DNA of 64,000 bases from Acorus gramineus (GCA_030737835.1 CM060855.1:18932162-18996161); one strand, 5' to 3'. Shown: positions 1 to 10,581, numbered from the stretch's first letter. Translations and numbers: made by a program. The notes: generated by a model not told the origin, from the letters alone.

Positions 1-349
1 TCTCCAATCTGGAGAGAATAATGAAGATCCAATCAAGAGTTGTTTCAATTTTTGTTTCATCTACATATTTATTTGAGATAATATATTGATGGTTTGATAA
101 GATTAAAATTCTATTTCAATTTAATAAACTTTGTATGATCAGGAAGCTTGTAAATAAGACCTTTTTGTAATTGAGGACAAAGATTTAGAATTACATTATC
201 TTCAGTTATAAAGCAGTTCAAACTTTTGGTAATGTTAAAACAATAAAAGTTGATTGTCTTCTACCTCTCTTTTTGAAGGCTAGCTTTCAACTCTCTTCAG
301 GTTGTGTACAAAATCTCTCCAGAACTGTATTTCATGACAGGGCATGTGA

Positions 350-588
350 TGTAGAAAATGTAAAACCCACACATTTCATTGAGTATATTTGGATGGTTTT
401 ATAATACCAATCCTTAATGTTATACGGTTACAAGAATCCCTTAATTAAGGGAAAGAGTTAAGGCCAAATCAGAGGGAAAGATAAATGCTTTACAGCAGTT
501 ACAATTTGAATTATTCATATCATTCTATTGTAGGAAATAGAATAATATTGTTGCTAAGAATGTGGATTATGGATGTTGTGGCTTAACA
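350..588 (-). repeat. 3' LTR of the Copia element
   Basis: Starts tgtagaaaatg and ends gcttaaca. It is matched base for base, by eye, with 4996-5234. The end of the RNase H reading frame (stop at 567) runs 22 bp into it. Confidence 0.95.
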
Positions 589-2369
589 GTCCCCCTCAAA
601 CTTGGCGGTCTGGGACAGACAAGTTTGCCCCGTAGGAATAGAAATCTGTGTTTAGGCAGTCCCTTTGTAAATATGTCAGTAGTTTGATCAGTGGAGGGGA
701 CAAAGCGAACAAGATGACTGCCTGTAGCGACGCGCTCCCGAACGAAATGATAATCCAACTCAATATGCTTTGTTCTTGCATGGAGAACAGGATTTGCAGC
801 CATATAAGTTGCACTGAGGTTGTCGCAATAGAGAATAGTGGGAGAGAGCAATGGAACACGTAGTTCAATTAGAAGGTGTTGCAACCAAACTGTTTCTGCA
901 CAAGTGTAGGCAAGAGATCGATATTCAGATTCAGCACTTGACTTAGAGACCGTGGGCTGTTTCTTAGCTCCCCATGATAGAAGATGTGAACCCAAAAATA
1001 CACAGAATCCGGATGTAGAGCGCCGATTGTCTCGGCAGCCAGCCCAGTCAGCGTCAGAAAAAGCATAGAGTTGAAGTGATCCAGATGAATGACCGAATTT
1101 TAGACCGAGGTCAAGAGAGCCCTTGAGGTATCGAAGGATGCGTTTGACAGCAATAAGATGTGGTAGTCGAGGGGAACTCATGAATTGAGCTGCTTGTTGA
1201 ACGGCAAAAGAGATATCAGGGCGTGTAAGAGTAAGGTACTGAAGAGCTCCCACGATGTGGCGGTACTCTGTGCCATTGGGTAGAAGATCACCAGCTGAAG
1301 CTGATAGTTGGGATTTGGCAGAGATGGGAGTAGAACAGGGCTTGCAATCAGCCATGTTAGTTCTTCGCAGGAGGTCAATAGTATATTTTGCCTGGCATAA
1401 ATGAAGACCTTGAGCAGAGTGAGTGATTTCCATCCCGAGAAAGTAATGAAGAAGGCCGAGATCCTTAATCTCAAACTCAGTAGCCAATGTAGATGTAAAA
1501 GAGGTCAAGAGTGTAGAGGAGTTGCCGGTCAAGATAATGTCATCGACGTATAATAGTAGAATCATTAGTGTAGATTGTCGACGATATATAAACATTGAAT
1601 GATCAGATCGACTTTGAATGAAGCCCGAGCGGAGAATAAAGGAACTGAACCGTTGAAACCATGCCCTCGGTGCTTGTTTGAGTCCATAAATAGCTTTGTG
1701 AAGCTGACACACATGATGAGGGCGACCAGGATCTACAAAACCTGGCGGCTGCTGCATAAAAACCTTCTCAGAGAGAGAGCAATGAAGAAAGGCATTTTTA
1801 ACATCCAATTGGCGAATTGACCAATGATAAGAGGAAGCTATGCTGAGAATTGTACGAATTGTGGCTGGTTTGACAACCGGACTAAATGTTTCATCATAAT
1901 CCAAACCTGGTTGCTGATGGAAACCTTTTGCAACGAGTCGAGCTTTGTATCTCTCAATGGTACCGTCAGAGTTTGTCTTCAATTTGAATACCCATTTGCA
2001 ACCAACGGTATTTTGATCAGTGGAGGGAGGTACTAGGGACCAAGTGGAGTTCTTTAATGAAGCATTGAACTCATCAAACATTGTTGCACGCCATTCAGGG
2101 ACCTTTATTGCTTGAGTGTAGCATGTAGGCTCATTAGAGGTGGAAACCTGAGAAGCAAAGGTCTGCAACAGTGGGTAGCAAGAGGCGAACATACTCGGGA
2201 TTATTTTTGGGCGACGAGTACCATCCTGTAGTCGAGTGATCATGGGGTGAGATGGTTGTGATGGAGGTGAAGCAGAGGTGGTTGGTGAAGAGTCTTCTAT
2301 TGGAGGAGCGATAGAGGGAGTTGGTGAAGGCGGTGAATCATCATGAGGAAGTGGTGAAGAAGGCTCCAT
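567..2369 (-). CDS. Copia reverse transcriptase and RNase H frame
   Basis: 600 residues. Residues 1-60 are a Pro/Ser-rich linker. RT begins near residue 95 and shows CKWVFKLK, KARLVAKGF, QLDVKNAFLH and the catalytic YVDD at 274-277. RNase H follows with D439 (SDADWAG), E480 (SSAESEY) and D516 (YCDN), and then the motif ARTKHIELDYHFVRE. The Met at 2369 is probably not a true start: it is the first Met after the frameshift that separates this frame from integrase. The stop falls inside the 3' LTR. Confidence 0.93.
   Translation of the reverse strand: MEPSSPLPHDDSPPSPTPSIAPPIEDSSPTTSASPPSQPSHPMITRLQDGTRRPKIIPSMFASCYPLLQTFASQVSTSNEPTCYTQAIKVPEWRATMFDEFNASLKNSTWSLVPPSTDQNTVGCKWVFKLKTNSDGTIERYKARLVAKGFHQQPGLDYDETFSPVVKPATIRTILSIASSYHWSIRQLDVKNAFLHCSLSEKVFMQQPPGFVDPGRPHHVCQLHKAIYGLKQAPRAWFQRFSSFILRSGFIQSRSDHSMFIYRRQSTLMILLLYVDDIILTGNSSTLLTSFTSTLATEFEIKDLGLLHYFLGMEITHSAQGLHLCQAKYTIDLLRRTNMADCKPCSTPISAKSQLSASAGDLLPNGTEYRHIVGALQYLTLTRPDISFAVQQAAQFMSSPRLPHLIAVKRILRYLKGSLDLGLKFGHSSGSLQLYAFSDADWAGCRDNRRSTSGFCVFLGSHLLSWGAKKQPTVSKSSAESEYRSLAYTCAETVWLQHLLIELRVPLLSPTILYCDNLSATYMAANPVLHARTKHIELDYHFVRERVATGSHLVRFVPSTDQTTDIFTKGLPKHRFLFLRGKLVCPRPPSLRGTVKPQHP
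589..600 (-). other. Polypurine tract of the Copia element
   Basis: On the minus strand this reads tttgagggggac, directly before the 3' LTR. That is the usual place and composition for the plus-strand primer. The codons of the last RNase H residues overlap it. Confidence 0.85.
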
Positions 2370-4789
2370 ACAAATGGTGGTATAGACGAATCTAGATGTG
2401 TCACATCAGGGGAAGGTGGGAGGGTAGTAGGTGGAGACCGGTCGAGTGCTGGGCTAGACAAGGGAATGGGTATGGGTGCTGCCGTGAGACTAAGACTGCT
2501 GTGAAACTGTTGTTGTTGGCATGAGACGACTGGGCTCTCAATAGGACTTGTTGCTGTAGTGGAATGTGTAGGCGGGTTGAGAATAGGAATAAGAGCCAAT
2601 GACGAATCCATTTTGACAGTAGTAATGGCAGTAGTGAAGGGGAAGTGATTTTCATTGAACCGCACATGACGTGAAATGTAGACACGACCAGAAGATGAAT
2701 CCAGGCACCGATACCCTTTGTGCTGAGAACTGTAACCAATAAAGATGCATTCAACAGAACGAGGTTGCAGTTTGTTAGTAGCATAATCACCCAAAAATGG
2801 GTAGCAAGCACAGCCAAAAGTGCGAAGCGCAAAGTAGTCAGGAGAGGTCCCAAAAAGCGCCTGAAAGGGTGATCTCCACTGTAGAAGCGGCGTAGGTAAC
2901 CGATTGATTAAAAAAACAGCAGTACAAACAGCCTCAACCCAGAGATTTAGAGGCATGTTGGCAGTGAAGAGAAGTGTGCGAGCCATATCAGCAATGTGGC
3001 GATGCTTTCGTTCTGCTAGACCATTCTGTTGAGCCATATGAGGACATGATAGGCGATGGTGAATACCCTTAGTAGCACACAAGTTTTTAAAGGAATTATT
3101 AACATACTCTGTTCCTCCGTCGCTTTGAAAATTTTTGAGGGTGCAGGTGAATTGATTTTGAATCATGGCTAAAACATGAGAGAAGTGGGCAAAAACTTCC
3201 GATTTTCTCCACATAGGAAAAATCCAAGAGAAGCGAGTAAAATCATCCGTGAACAAAACATAATAACGAAAACCAGTGATAGATGAGATGGGAGACATCC
3301 AAACATCTAAATGAACCAAATGAAAAGGTGCAATGGCACGATTATTATTTAAAGAAAAGGGAAGGCGAGTGGATTTGCCAATAGCACAGTGCTTACAAAA
3401 ATCTAAATTTGAAAAAGTAGAAATAGAGCCTAATAGTTGTTGAGAACTTAAAACAGAAAGAACTTTTGAAGCAGGATGACCTAAACGTCTGTGCCATAGT
3501 GTTGAAGAGTCTTTGGAGGCGGAGAAAGCAGAGCGTGGAATTTGTGGAGTGATTGGAAAAAGGCCATCTTTACTGCGGCCCTGAAACAATTGTTTACCAG
3601 ATTTTAAATCATTGATGCAAAAACCCCAAGGGTAGAAAGTAAAAGAAACAAAATTATCCTTGGTAAATTGGGCAACAGAAAGAAGATTCTTGCATATGGA
3701 TAGGACATATAAAACATTAGATAGGTGAAAGGACGCGAAGGAGGTAGGAAGAGTAATGTCACCCGTGTGCTTGATAGGGACGAAATCACCATTACCCAAC
3801 ATCACTTGGTCAGAGCCACCATACTCAGAACGTTGATACATCGAACGATTGTCACTGGTCATGTGGTGAGTAGCACCAATGTCGGGATACCAATTGGAAT
3901 CAACTGATTGGGTCACATGCAAGCCAGCGAAGGAAGAGGCGAGATCATTGTCGGGTCGATTGTAGCGCTGCCAACAATTTAAAGCAGTGTGTCCGACCTT
4001 ACTGCATATTTGACAGGGCCCACGATTGGTGAGAGTGGTTGTAGGAGCAGTAGGGTAAGCACCCAAAACACCATTAGTAGAAGAATGTTGAGTAGAAAAT
4101 CGGGGTCCACGACCTAGACCACCTCGACCCCTATGAACACGGCCACCGCGGCCGCCACGTCCATAACGAGAAGAACCTCGAGCACCTAGAGCATTGGTGG
4201 AGAAAAAGGCTGTAGTAAGAGAGTTATCAGATGGAGAATGAGTAGTAGAAGTGGTGGTCTTGGAAGAGGTGATTTGGGATTCAAAGGAAAGAAGACGAGC
4301 ACGAAGATCAAAAAAATGGGGAAGTGGTGGAAAATTGAGGATCGCTGTAACAAGCATTGCATAGTCTGGTCCAAGACCTCGAAGGACAGAAGAGACTAGG
4401 TCGCTATTAGAAACAGGTTCATTGATAGCAGCGAGGGAGTCAGAGAGGTTCTTTGCTTGTTGAAGATATTCAGAGATGGTGGTGGATCCTTTGGAGATAG
4501 AGAGGAGTTGGAACCGGAAGTGGGTGGCATTAGCGAGAGAGTGTAGAGAAAATTTTTCTTGAAGGCAGTTCCAAATAGCCTTAGAAGAGGTGAGACCCAC
4601 GACAAGGGAGAGAATCGAGGGTTCGAGAGTGGCATTGATCAGACTGACGAGGGTTTGGTCAGTGCAGAACCATTGAAGGTAGGCAGGATTGGGTTCAGTG
4701 ATGGTGCCATCTGTAGACGGAAGAGTTTGAGACGGTGGAGGATGAGTTCCATCGATGAAACGCCAGAGATTTTGGCCAAAAAGAAATGG
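2297..4789 (-). CDS. Copia gag, zinc knuckle, protease and integrase frame
   Basis: The frame is open from just after the TAG at 4790. Numbering from the first Met at 4600 (767 residues): gag core 1-110; Gly/Arg-rich linker 139-167; CCHC zinc knuckle 196-209 (CQICSKVGHTALNC); protease motif 240-242, here DIG where a DSG or DTG active site is expected; integrase zinc-binding H370, H375, C402, C405; integrase catalytic D432, D494 (QSDGGTEY) and E530 (QNGLAERKHRH). The C-terminal 200 residues are the Ser/Pro/Thr-rich integrase tail. The frame ends at 2297 only because of the frameshift into the RT frame. Confidence 0.92.
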   Translation of the reverse strand, partial: PFLFGQNLWRFIDGTHPPPSQTLPSTDGTITEPNPAYLQWFCTDQTLVSLINATLEPSILSLVVGLTSSKAIWNCLQEKFSLHSLANATHFRFQLLSISKGSTTISEYLQQAKNLSDSLAAINEPVSNSDLVSSVLRGLGPDYAMLVTAILNFPPLPHFFDLRARLLSFESQITSSKTTTSTTHSPSDNSLTTAFFSTNALGARGSSRYGRGGRGGRVHRGRGGLGRGPRFSTQHSSTNGVLGAYPTAPTTTLTNRGPCQICSKVGHTALNCWQRYNRPDNDLASSFAGLHVTQSVDSNWYPDIGATHHMTSDNRSMYQRSEYGGSDQVMLGNGDFVPIKHTGDITLPTSFASFHLSNVLYVLSICKNLLSVAQFTKDNFVSFTFYPWGFCINDLKSGKQLFQGRSKDGLFPITPQIPRSAFSASKDSSTLWHRRLGHPASKVLSVLSSQQLLGSISTFSNLDFCKHCAIGKSTRLPFSLNNNRAIAPFHLVHLDVWMSPISSITGFRYYVLFTDDFTRFSWIFPMWRKSEVFAHFSHVLAMIQNQFTCTLKNFQSDGGTEYVNNSFKNLCATKGIHHRLSCPHMAQQNGLAERKHRHIADMARTLLFTANMPLNLWVEAVCTAVFLINRLPTPLLQWRSPFQALFGTSPDYFALRTFGCACYPFLGDYATNKLQPRSVECIFIGYSSQHKGYRCLDSSSGRVYISRHVRFNENHFPFTTAITTVKMDSSLALIPILNPPTHSTTATSPIESPVVSCQQQQFHSSLSLTAAPIPIPLSSPALDRSPPTTLPPSPDVTHLDSSIPPFVWSLLHHFLMMIHRLHQLPLSLLQ

Positions 4790-4972
4790 CTAAATTTGGC
4801 TTTTCCATAGTAGATAATTGGTTTCAGAGAGTTTGATTGACACAAGGTGGGAGATATTAGGGATGGAAGGAGAAGATGGTGAAAGAGAGGTTGATAATGT
4901 AGTCGCCCCTGATGCCATTGAAGATGGTGAAAGAGGGCTGAAAGAGAGGTTGAGGAAGGACCAGATTTGCAA
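4790..4972 (-). CDS. Copia gag N-terminus, ends at premature stop
   Basis: A 60-residue open frame, Ser- and Pro-rich, ends in the motif KLSETNYLLWKSQI, which is typical of the start of plant Copia gag proteins. The stop at 4790-4792 is in the frame of the long gag-integrase ORF downstream, so it is a nonsense change and not a true end. Readthrough would restore the protein. Confidence 0.75.
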   Translation of the reverse strand: MQIWSFLNLSFSPLSPSSMASGATTLSTSLSPSSPSIPNISHLVSIKLSETNYLLWKSQI

Positions 4973-4980
4973 GTCACGTT

Positions 4981-4995
4981 ACAACTCTGATACCA
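4981..4995 (-). other. Primer-binding site (initiator Met-tRNA)
   Basis: The minus strand reads tggtatcagagttgt directly beside the 5' LTR. This is the common Copia primer site complementary to the 3' end of initiator Met-tRNA. Confidence 0.9.
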
Positions 4996-5234
4996 TGTAG
5001 AAAATGTAAAACCCACACATTTCATTGAGTATATTTGGATGGTTTTATAATACCAATCCTTAATGTTATACGGTTACAAGAATCCCTTAATTAAGGGAAA
5101 GAGTTAAGGCCAAATCAGAGGGAAAGATAAATGCTTTACAGCAGTTACAATTTGAATTATTCATATCATTCTATTGTAGGAAATAGAATAATATTGTTGC
5201 TAAGAATGTGGATTATGGATGTTGTGGCTTAACA
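4996..5234 (-). repeat. 5' LTR of the Copia element
   Basis: 239 bp, TG to CA, identical by eye to 350-588. It is flanked on the right by tgtga, the same 5 bases that precede the left LTR. Confidence 0.95.
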
Positions 5235-5239
5235 TGTGA

Positions 5240-5995
5240 CACTCATTACATAACTTAAATGCAGGTAGTGTAAAACAATGTTCTAAAAAGCGCTAAACAT
5301 TAATCGGGTAGTTGCCCTCTAGGGATTAATTGACTAAGCGGAGATTAAACAGTGATTAATCGACTATTTTTTAATAGTAAAAACTTTAATTATACATACA
5401 TGCACATATTTATGTATATGTAAATATATGTGTGTATATATATTTGAAAATATAAAATAAATCAAATAAATGTAAAGAAAAAAAAAATCAAACAATCAGA
5501 TTAAACTCCGCTTAATTCCATGTTTTGATGCTTGTCAACCACAGCCTTTTGACTTTAAATTGTGAAATTCCATGTTTTGATGAAAAGGAAATTAAAGTTA
5601 GTTTCTTCATTGTTATATGCAATGCCCATATCATACACAGAGGCAAAAGCATATATAGGGACAGAAAATGAATGAAAAACACAAAGGATACTCACTGCTA
5701 ATCTCAAATAAACTCAGGACATATGAAAATATGCCATTAATTGAATCTAAATCAGAAGATATCTTGATTTCTAATATAAGAATGGCTTGGGTTAAAAAAA
5801 AAAAAAAACAGAAAGAAAAAGAATACCCACGATTTAAGTATAAAAGATAAATGAAGTGAATATATTTTTTTTTTTGTTGTATTTTTTAATGTATACTAAT
5901 CTAACTAAATGTCAAAGATAAAATAAGTCTTGCACAAGACACTGCAATAATGACCACCTTTAATCAAAAGTTATACTGTTAAGCTGTACTGTACA
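5240..5995. other. Unit A flank, no gene
   Basis: This AT-rich stretch continues the unit sequence broken by the Copia insertion. It matches 31450-32890 and 49400-50990 in patches, including the segment with the subunit ttctaaaaagcg and the end ctgttaagctgtac. No supported coding sequence is present. Confidence 0.6.
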
Positions 5996-8900
5996 TAGAG
6001 GTGTCAAACAGGAAGGGGCTGCACGACACGACACGGCCCGTACTGTCACGCCCCAGGGAGGCCGTCCCCGGGACGCGGCAAGTGTATATATGATATCAGT
6101 AACAAGAGTTCAATAATATACCACAAACAACAACTAAAATGACAACACAGGTAAAAACAGGGCTAACATATATATACACCAAATGCGGAAGCTAAAAGAC
6201 TGAGTCTGTAGTCAAAAACATACTACAGACTCGATACATAATCATAAGTCCTGTGAGAGCCAACATGCCCAGATATACACAAATAAAATCTCAAACATAA
6301 TCCAACTAAGTGCCCGAGCACAGAACATATACGTACAACAGAAAGAAGGGTGCTGATGGCCTCAAAACTCGGGGGACGCGGCGCTGCCCTCTGCCGGTGT
6401 AGTCGCTCGGGAAGCTCCTCCCTCAGAGATCACTGAAAAGACAATATGCGAGGGGTGAGCCACACGCTCAGTGAATAGCACAACCCATGCATACAGTTCA
6501 TATTAACCACATTTAAGCAATTCATAAGCCACAAGTGGCATAGTATCACAAACCGGGGGTTCGTTCATCGCCGAACCCCATACCCTCACCCTCACCCTCA
6601 CCCTCCACAGGTGACCTAGGATATTGGGACTTAGTGGGTAGATAATCATCCATACATAATCCTGTGGGTCGTCGCATCGCCGGCCCACCATACCCTCACC
6701 CTCACCTCTCAACAGGTGACCTAGGCTCTTGGGACTGACTAGGCTGTTGGTTACCCTTGGTCCACCGATAGTCTCTCCTCACTCCGCGGTTGTTTGGCCA
6801 CTCCCATGTTCAGCGCGGTCCTTCCAAGTCAGGAGGCGCCTACTAGTGGAAGCCCCTGCACGGGACAACCTGTCTAACGCCGAGGTAGTCTCTACACGGA
6901 TCCGACGAGGGGAACAGAACAGCCTATCCATCGCATATGATCCACTCGGATCCGCTGACAGCACATCTCTACAACTCTAATGTCTTGAATTCCTCAGAAT
7001 TCCACCAGCGCGCATAACCAGGATGCGGGGAACATGCATTTATTAATCATAACACAGGGGTGCAATATTATTGGGAAAGTATCCTGGGGAGGGCAACGTG
7101 AGGTCCCGATACAGGACGTCCCGACAACCATACAAGGAACACGGAGTACCCTGACCCGGGTCTCAATGTTGACCTCGCAAGGCCCCTCCCTATAATATTG
7201 TCTAAAACATGCAATCCTCATTTATGCTAGCATTTAAATAAACAAATCAAACTATAGGACGCATGTAGAGGTCGGGCTTTCCTAGCATGATAGCGAGGAG
7301 GCAGGATGCATGGCTCATGCACAATCCTAAGGGTGCAAGTCCCTATCACACAATCTAGGGTGGCATGCAATTCTACACACACATCATGCTTACATGGGTT
7401 ATAAAATAACAGTTAATACAAGCTATACGCCCCAGGGGAGAGCGGTACACGCCCAAAGCATGTAACGCCTCCCAAACTGGGTTGGGTTGTCCCACTCACC
7501 GGAAATCGGGTCGACGCGCGACCGTCCGTCGAGATCTGCAAGACAGGATATTAACTGTAAGTATAAATCCACAATCACCCAAAAATACATAACATACACA
7601 AATAAACACCCAAAATCCCAAATTAATCACCCAACACCCCCGGCAACCACCCGCGCCCCGCGCACGCCTCGCGCACACCTTCCTGCCCCGCCGCGCCTCG
7701 CGCTCAGCTCCTCGCCCCGCGCCTCCTCCGCGCGCGCCCCAGCACCTCGGCCAGCACCTCGCGCACTCGCCACTCCTGCCCGCCAGCACCTCGCGCGTCC
7801 AGACCAGCGCCCAGACCAGCTCGCCATCAGCCCCTCGCGCACAGCTGCACGAACAGACCCGCGCACAGCACCACCCGAGCAGCTCGCACGCCTCGCACCG
7901 CCGCGACCAGCTCCCCCGAGCGCACGCCCGCGCGCACGCTTGCGCGTACGCACGCGCGCACGCCCAGCCGGCTCCTGTGCTCGTTGCCTGTGCTGCCTGA
8001 GGCCCCCAGCCCACGAATCAGCACTGCCAGCCCATCCAGCGCGCCCAGCACGACCATCCCCACGCACCAGACCCGCGCACACCCACGCACACGCCGCGCG
8101 CACGCACGCGCGCATGCCCGCGCGTGCCCGGCCTGCGCGCTGCCTGGCCGCTGCCGCTGCTGCCTGCTGCCCGGGACAGTGCCCCAGCCTGCCGAGCACC
8201 CCCAACCACCTCTCCCACTGCCGCCGATCACCTCCAACCACCTCCGACCACCCTCCGACGACCCCCACTGCCACCAACCACCTCCCAAACACAAAACCCC
8301 CCCTAGCAATCATCTAGACAAGAAAAAAGAGGGAAAGGAGGCTTACCGAGGGGAGGAAGAGGCGTCCGGTGGATCTCCACGCGCCGAAACCCTTCCCAAA
8401 AGCCTTCTCACGCCCCGATCTAGCTTGTCCCTCGGAATGGGCCAAATCAGAGGATGAAAAGGGGGAGGTCGGGGAGGCTAGGATCGTCGGAATTCGGATT
8501 TGAAGACACCGGAGCGTAGATCGGGACCCGATCTACACTTCCCGTGCTTTAGGTTTTTGGTTTTGAGGGGTGTAGGGGGCTCAAACGGAAGAAAAACGGA
8601 GGAGAGGAGAGAGAGAGAGCAAGTCGGGAAGATGATGAATAGTGTGAAGATATTTTTGATTCCTTTTAAATAGAGCGCGACTTAAAAACCCGGATACGCC
8701 CCGGAACTGCGAAATTTTTGCAAACGATGCCAGAATTCGATGAAATTTTCACGAGTGGCTTAAAATGGCACCAGGACACATAATATGCAGTTAGATTTTC
8801 AATCGGAGTCCTCTAGCTCAGACGATAGCTAACAGTCTGAAATTATGCGGTTCCGATCGAAAAACACTAAAAATTTTAAAACTGCTAAACATGCTCCAAT

Positions 8901-9010
8901 AATTGCCAATAGGCCAAAAAGTGACACATATATAACACGTACCGTGGGCCGACTCGTTTGGGTGGCAATGCGGACTGGGCCTCCCCCCCCCCCTCCCAAC
9001 CCGTTATACC
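5996..9010. mobile_element. GGGCC-rich hAT-like relic split by the solo LTR
   Basis: The bases on either side of the solo LTR join into one GC-rich segment (cacgacacggcccgtac followed by cgtgggccgactcg). It resembles the GGGCC/GTGCC-rich repeat at 42930-43530. It begins tagaggtgtcaaac, which resembles some hAT termini. The right end is unclear, so the family call is weak. Confidence 0.35.
6044..8937. mobile_element. Solo LTR, long-LTR Ty3/Gypsy-like, copy 1
   Basis: Begins tgtcacgcccc and ends ataaca. It is flanked by an exact 5-bp duplication, cgtac (6039-6043 and 8938-8942). No internal coding region, primer site or second LTR is present, so it is a solo LTR left by recombination. It aligns in patches with 22884-26440 and 56964-59250: the start, a segment ggggtgagccac near 6450, the segment cgagatctgcaag near 7530, and the end with tccgatcgaaaa. 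It holds a GC-rich tract at 7640-8290 with Pro/Ala/Arg-rich chance ORFs. The length and terminus suggest a Tekay/Del-like chromovirus, but the clade is inferred without coding sequence. Confidence 0.85.
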
Positions 9011-9214
9011 ATTTTCGACACAATCCACTAGACCTGTCATACCATTTTACTTTTATCTTTTTGACGGATGATTTTGTATGTGTTTATGATCTGAATAATC
9101 TTTTTTCTTTTATTAAAATTAAAAATGCGTGGTATCTTAAAAAAAATTCAAAAATAAACGTTAAACAACTCAATTTTTTAACCACGTGTAAAGAAAATAA
9201 TAATAAAAAAATAA

Positions 9215-9395
9215 GAAAAATCTATATAACCCCCTGTAATCTGCCATAAATCCATATAACCCCCTGCCCCGTTAAACAGACGGAGGGGGTTTTATGGATA
9301 TAGAGGGGTGATTACAGGGGTTATATGGATTTATGAAAATTGCAAGGGGTTATATGGATTTAGTCCAGATTACAGGGGTTATATGAATTTTTCCC
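9215..9395. repeat. Small foldback repeat with ATATAACCCC arms
   Basis: The left arm aaaaatctatataacccc and the right arm ggggttatatgaattttt are inverted copies, with further ggttatatggattta copies between them. It could fold into a long hairpin, as MITEs do. No target duplication was resolved. Confidence 0.6.
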
Positions 9396-9600
9396 AAAAA
9401 AAATCGCATCCATATGCAAAAAATCAATAGAACAGTAAAAACATATGACAAAGCAAAGATTTACAAAACGGAGCAATGAACAAAAAACACCCAAGAATCA
9501 GGCATGCAACCCAAAAAAACAAAAACAAGCACTTTTGTCTATATACACAGCTATTAAACAATAATGTTCTTTACAGAATTATCAGAGTCAACTGCATGCT

Positions 9601-10581
9601 TTACTCTAACTTGAATGATATATGTACTTTCAGGAGAAGCATATCATTGATAAAGTAAAGACTATCATTCCCTATGAATGATGCCCATGACATGCTACAT
9701 AGGTTTAAGGTTCCCCTCCCCGGACGATCGATATAAGTAAAGTCATAGCTTGCCTTGAGCTTACTCACATAAGTCTTTTTGGACTTCTCCCTCACCCAAA
9801 ACTCATAATCCACTTTAACTATTGTCGGAGTTCCATCGTGCACACACTTCAAGAACAGCCCGAAACTCTGCATCTCCTCCGAGCAGCGTTGAGCAATAAT
9901 TTGGAAGACCTGCCCATGGACATAGAATGCTTGAGACATTATCCTTCCATTGACTGACATGTTCTGGCAGTCCGATCGCATGACTATTAAATAAACATTG
10001 GCTTTTTTGTTTGGCTTCCTGAACTCAACAACTCTCACAGGATGACCGGTGAGCTCCTCTGAAGTGAGGGCTCGTGTGGGAAGTGGAGGGTTCTCGACCT
10101 TGAAGAAGAGAGCATCTATGACCAACTTAGAAGCAATGTCATGATCCACATCTTCAATTTCAAGGATTTCCCTTAACTTTTTATGTGTCATGTAACGCAC
10201 TCGAACAAAGCGAGCAAGGTTTGAATTCAAAACCTCATGTCGATCATCCGTTATCGGATATCGAGCTCGAGCCCACTTTAGAACTATATCATAAGCATTG
10301 TCTTCCGTTAGATTTAACTCATCCTCACAAAGCACAACCTCGAAAGAAGATAAGGGTAGTTGATCTACTTCTTCCTGGAGTTTGGGTATGTTCTCCTTGT
10401 AACGAGCAACAAGAAATTCTTGTGCGGCCTTGGCTATTGGTTTTATAACTTGGGATGCTGATACATTGGAAGAGAGCTCTAAACAATATGTTGCAGTATC
10501 CAGGTTCATGTCCAACTCGAGTAGTAAACATGTGCAATGTTGAACACAGGAAGGAACATCATACTTGTCAGCAACCATCAA
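9601..10581 (-). CDS. Copy A, BACK and C-terminal part of exon 2
   Basis: 326 residues starting inside the end of the BTB domain (VADKYDVPSC). They continue through the BACK domain (QEEVDQLPLSSFEVVLCEDEL, VLKWARARYP) and the C-terminal region (SQAFYVHGQVFQII, FGLFLKCVHDGT, SMSWASFIGNDS). It keeps the same length as copies B and C to the stop at 9601. The Met at 10581 is only the first Met in the shifted frame. Confidence 0.8.
   Translation of the reverse strand: MMVADKYDVPSCVQHCTCLLLELDMNLDTATYCLELSSNVSASQVIKPIAKAAQEFLVARYKENIPKLQEEVDQLPLSSFEVVLCEDELNLTEDNAYDIVLKWARARYPITDDRHEVLNSNLARFVRVRYMTHKKLREILEIEDVDHDIASKLVIDALFFKVENPPLPTRALTSEELTGHPVRVVEFRKPNKKANVYLIVMRSDCQNMSVNGRIMSQAFYVHGQVFQIIAQRCSEEMQSFGLFLKCVHDGTPTIVKVDYEFWVREKSKKTYVSKLKASYDFTYIDRPGRGTLNLCSMSWASFIGNDSLYFINDMLLLKVHISFKLE

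Larger units (their letters stand above)
567..4972 (-). pseudogene. Copia gag-pol polyprotein, broken
   Basis: The reading frame starts at an ATG at 4972, ten bases inside the primer-binding site, and would run to 567. It is broken twice. A TAG at 4790-4792 follows the gag motif NYLLWKSQI; the same frame is open again immediately afterwards. Between the integrase C-terminus and RT the frame changes, with the two frames overlapping at 2297-2369. The protease motif reads DIG rather than the usual DSG or DTG. All other expected domains are present and well conserved, so the damage is recent or partly sequencing error. The role of the family is particle formation, reverse transcription and integration of the element. 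Confidence 0.93.
350..5234 (-). mobile_element. Full-length Ty1/Copia LTR retrotransposon, minus strand
   Basis: Two direct LTRs of 239 bp (350-588 and 4996-5234) begin TG and end CA, and I see no difference between them. The 5-bp target duplication tgtga is present at 345-349 and 5235-5239. A primer-binding site complementary to initiator Met-tRNA adjoins the right LTR and a polypurine tract adjoins the left LTR, so transcription runs right to left. Domain order is gag, protease, integrase, RT, RNase H, which is the Copia order. The coding region has an in-frame stop, a frameshift and an unusual protease motif, so this copy cannot make an intact polyprotein. Confidence 0.97.

Noticed and set aside
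648..2036. Several plus-strand ORFs
   Set aside because: Shadows of the Copia RT and RNase H frame on the minus strand.
567..5025. Possible endogenous pararetrovirus
   Set aside because: Domain order (integrase before RT), LTRs, primer site and target duplication identify a Copia retrotransposon; no movement or coat protein motifs were seen.
6580..6610. ccctca repeats resembling a telomere
   Set aside because: The unit is ccctca, not the plant telomere unit ccctaaa, and it lies inside a solo LTR.
7487..8457. Pro/Ala/Arg-rich ORFs of 150-276 codons on both strands
   Set aside because: They lie in the GC-rich tract of a solo LTR, are open on several frames at once, and show no domain; chance ORFs from base composition.
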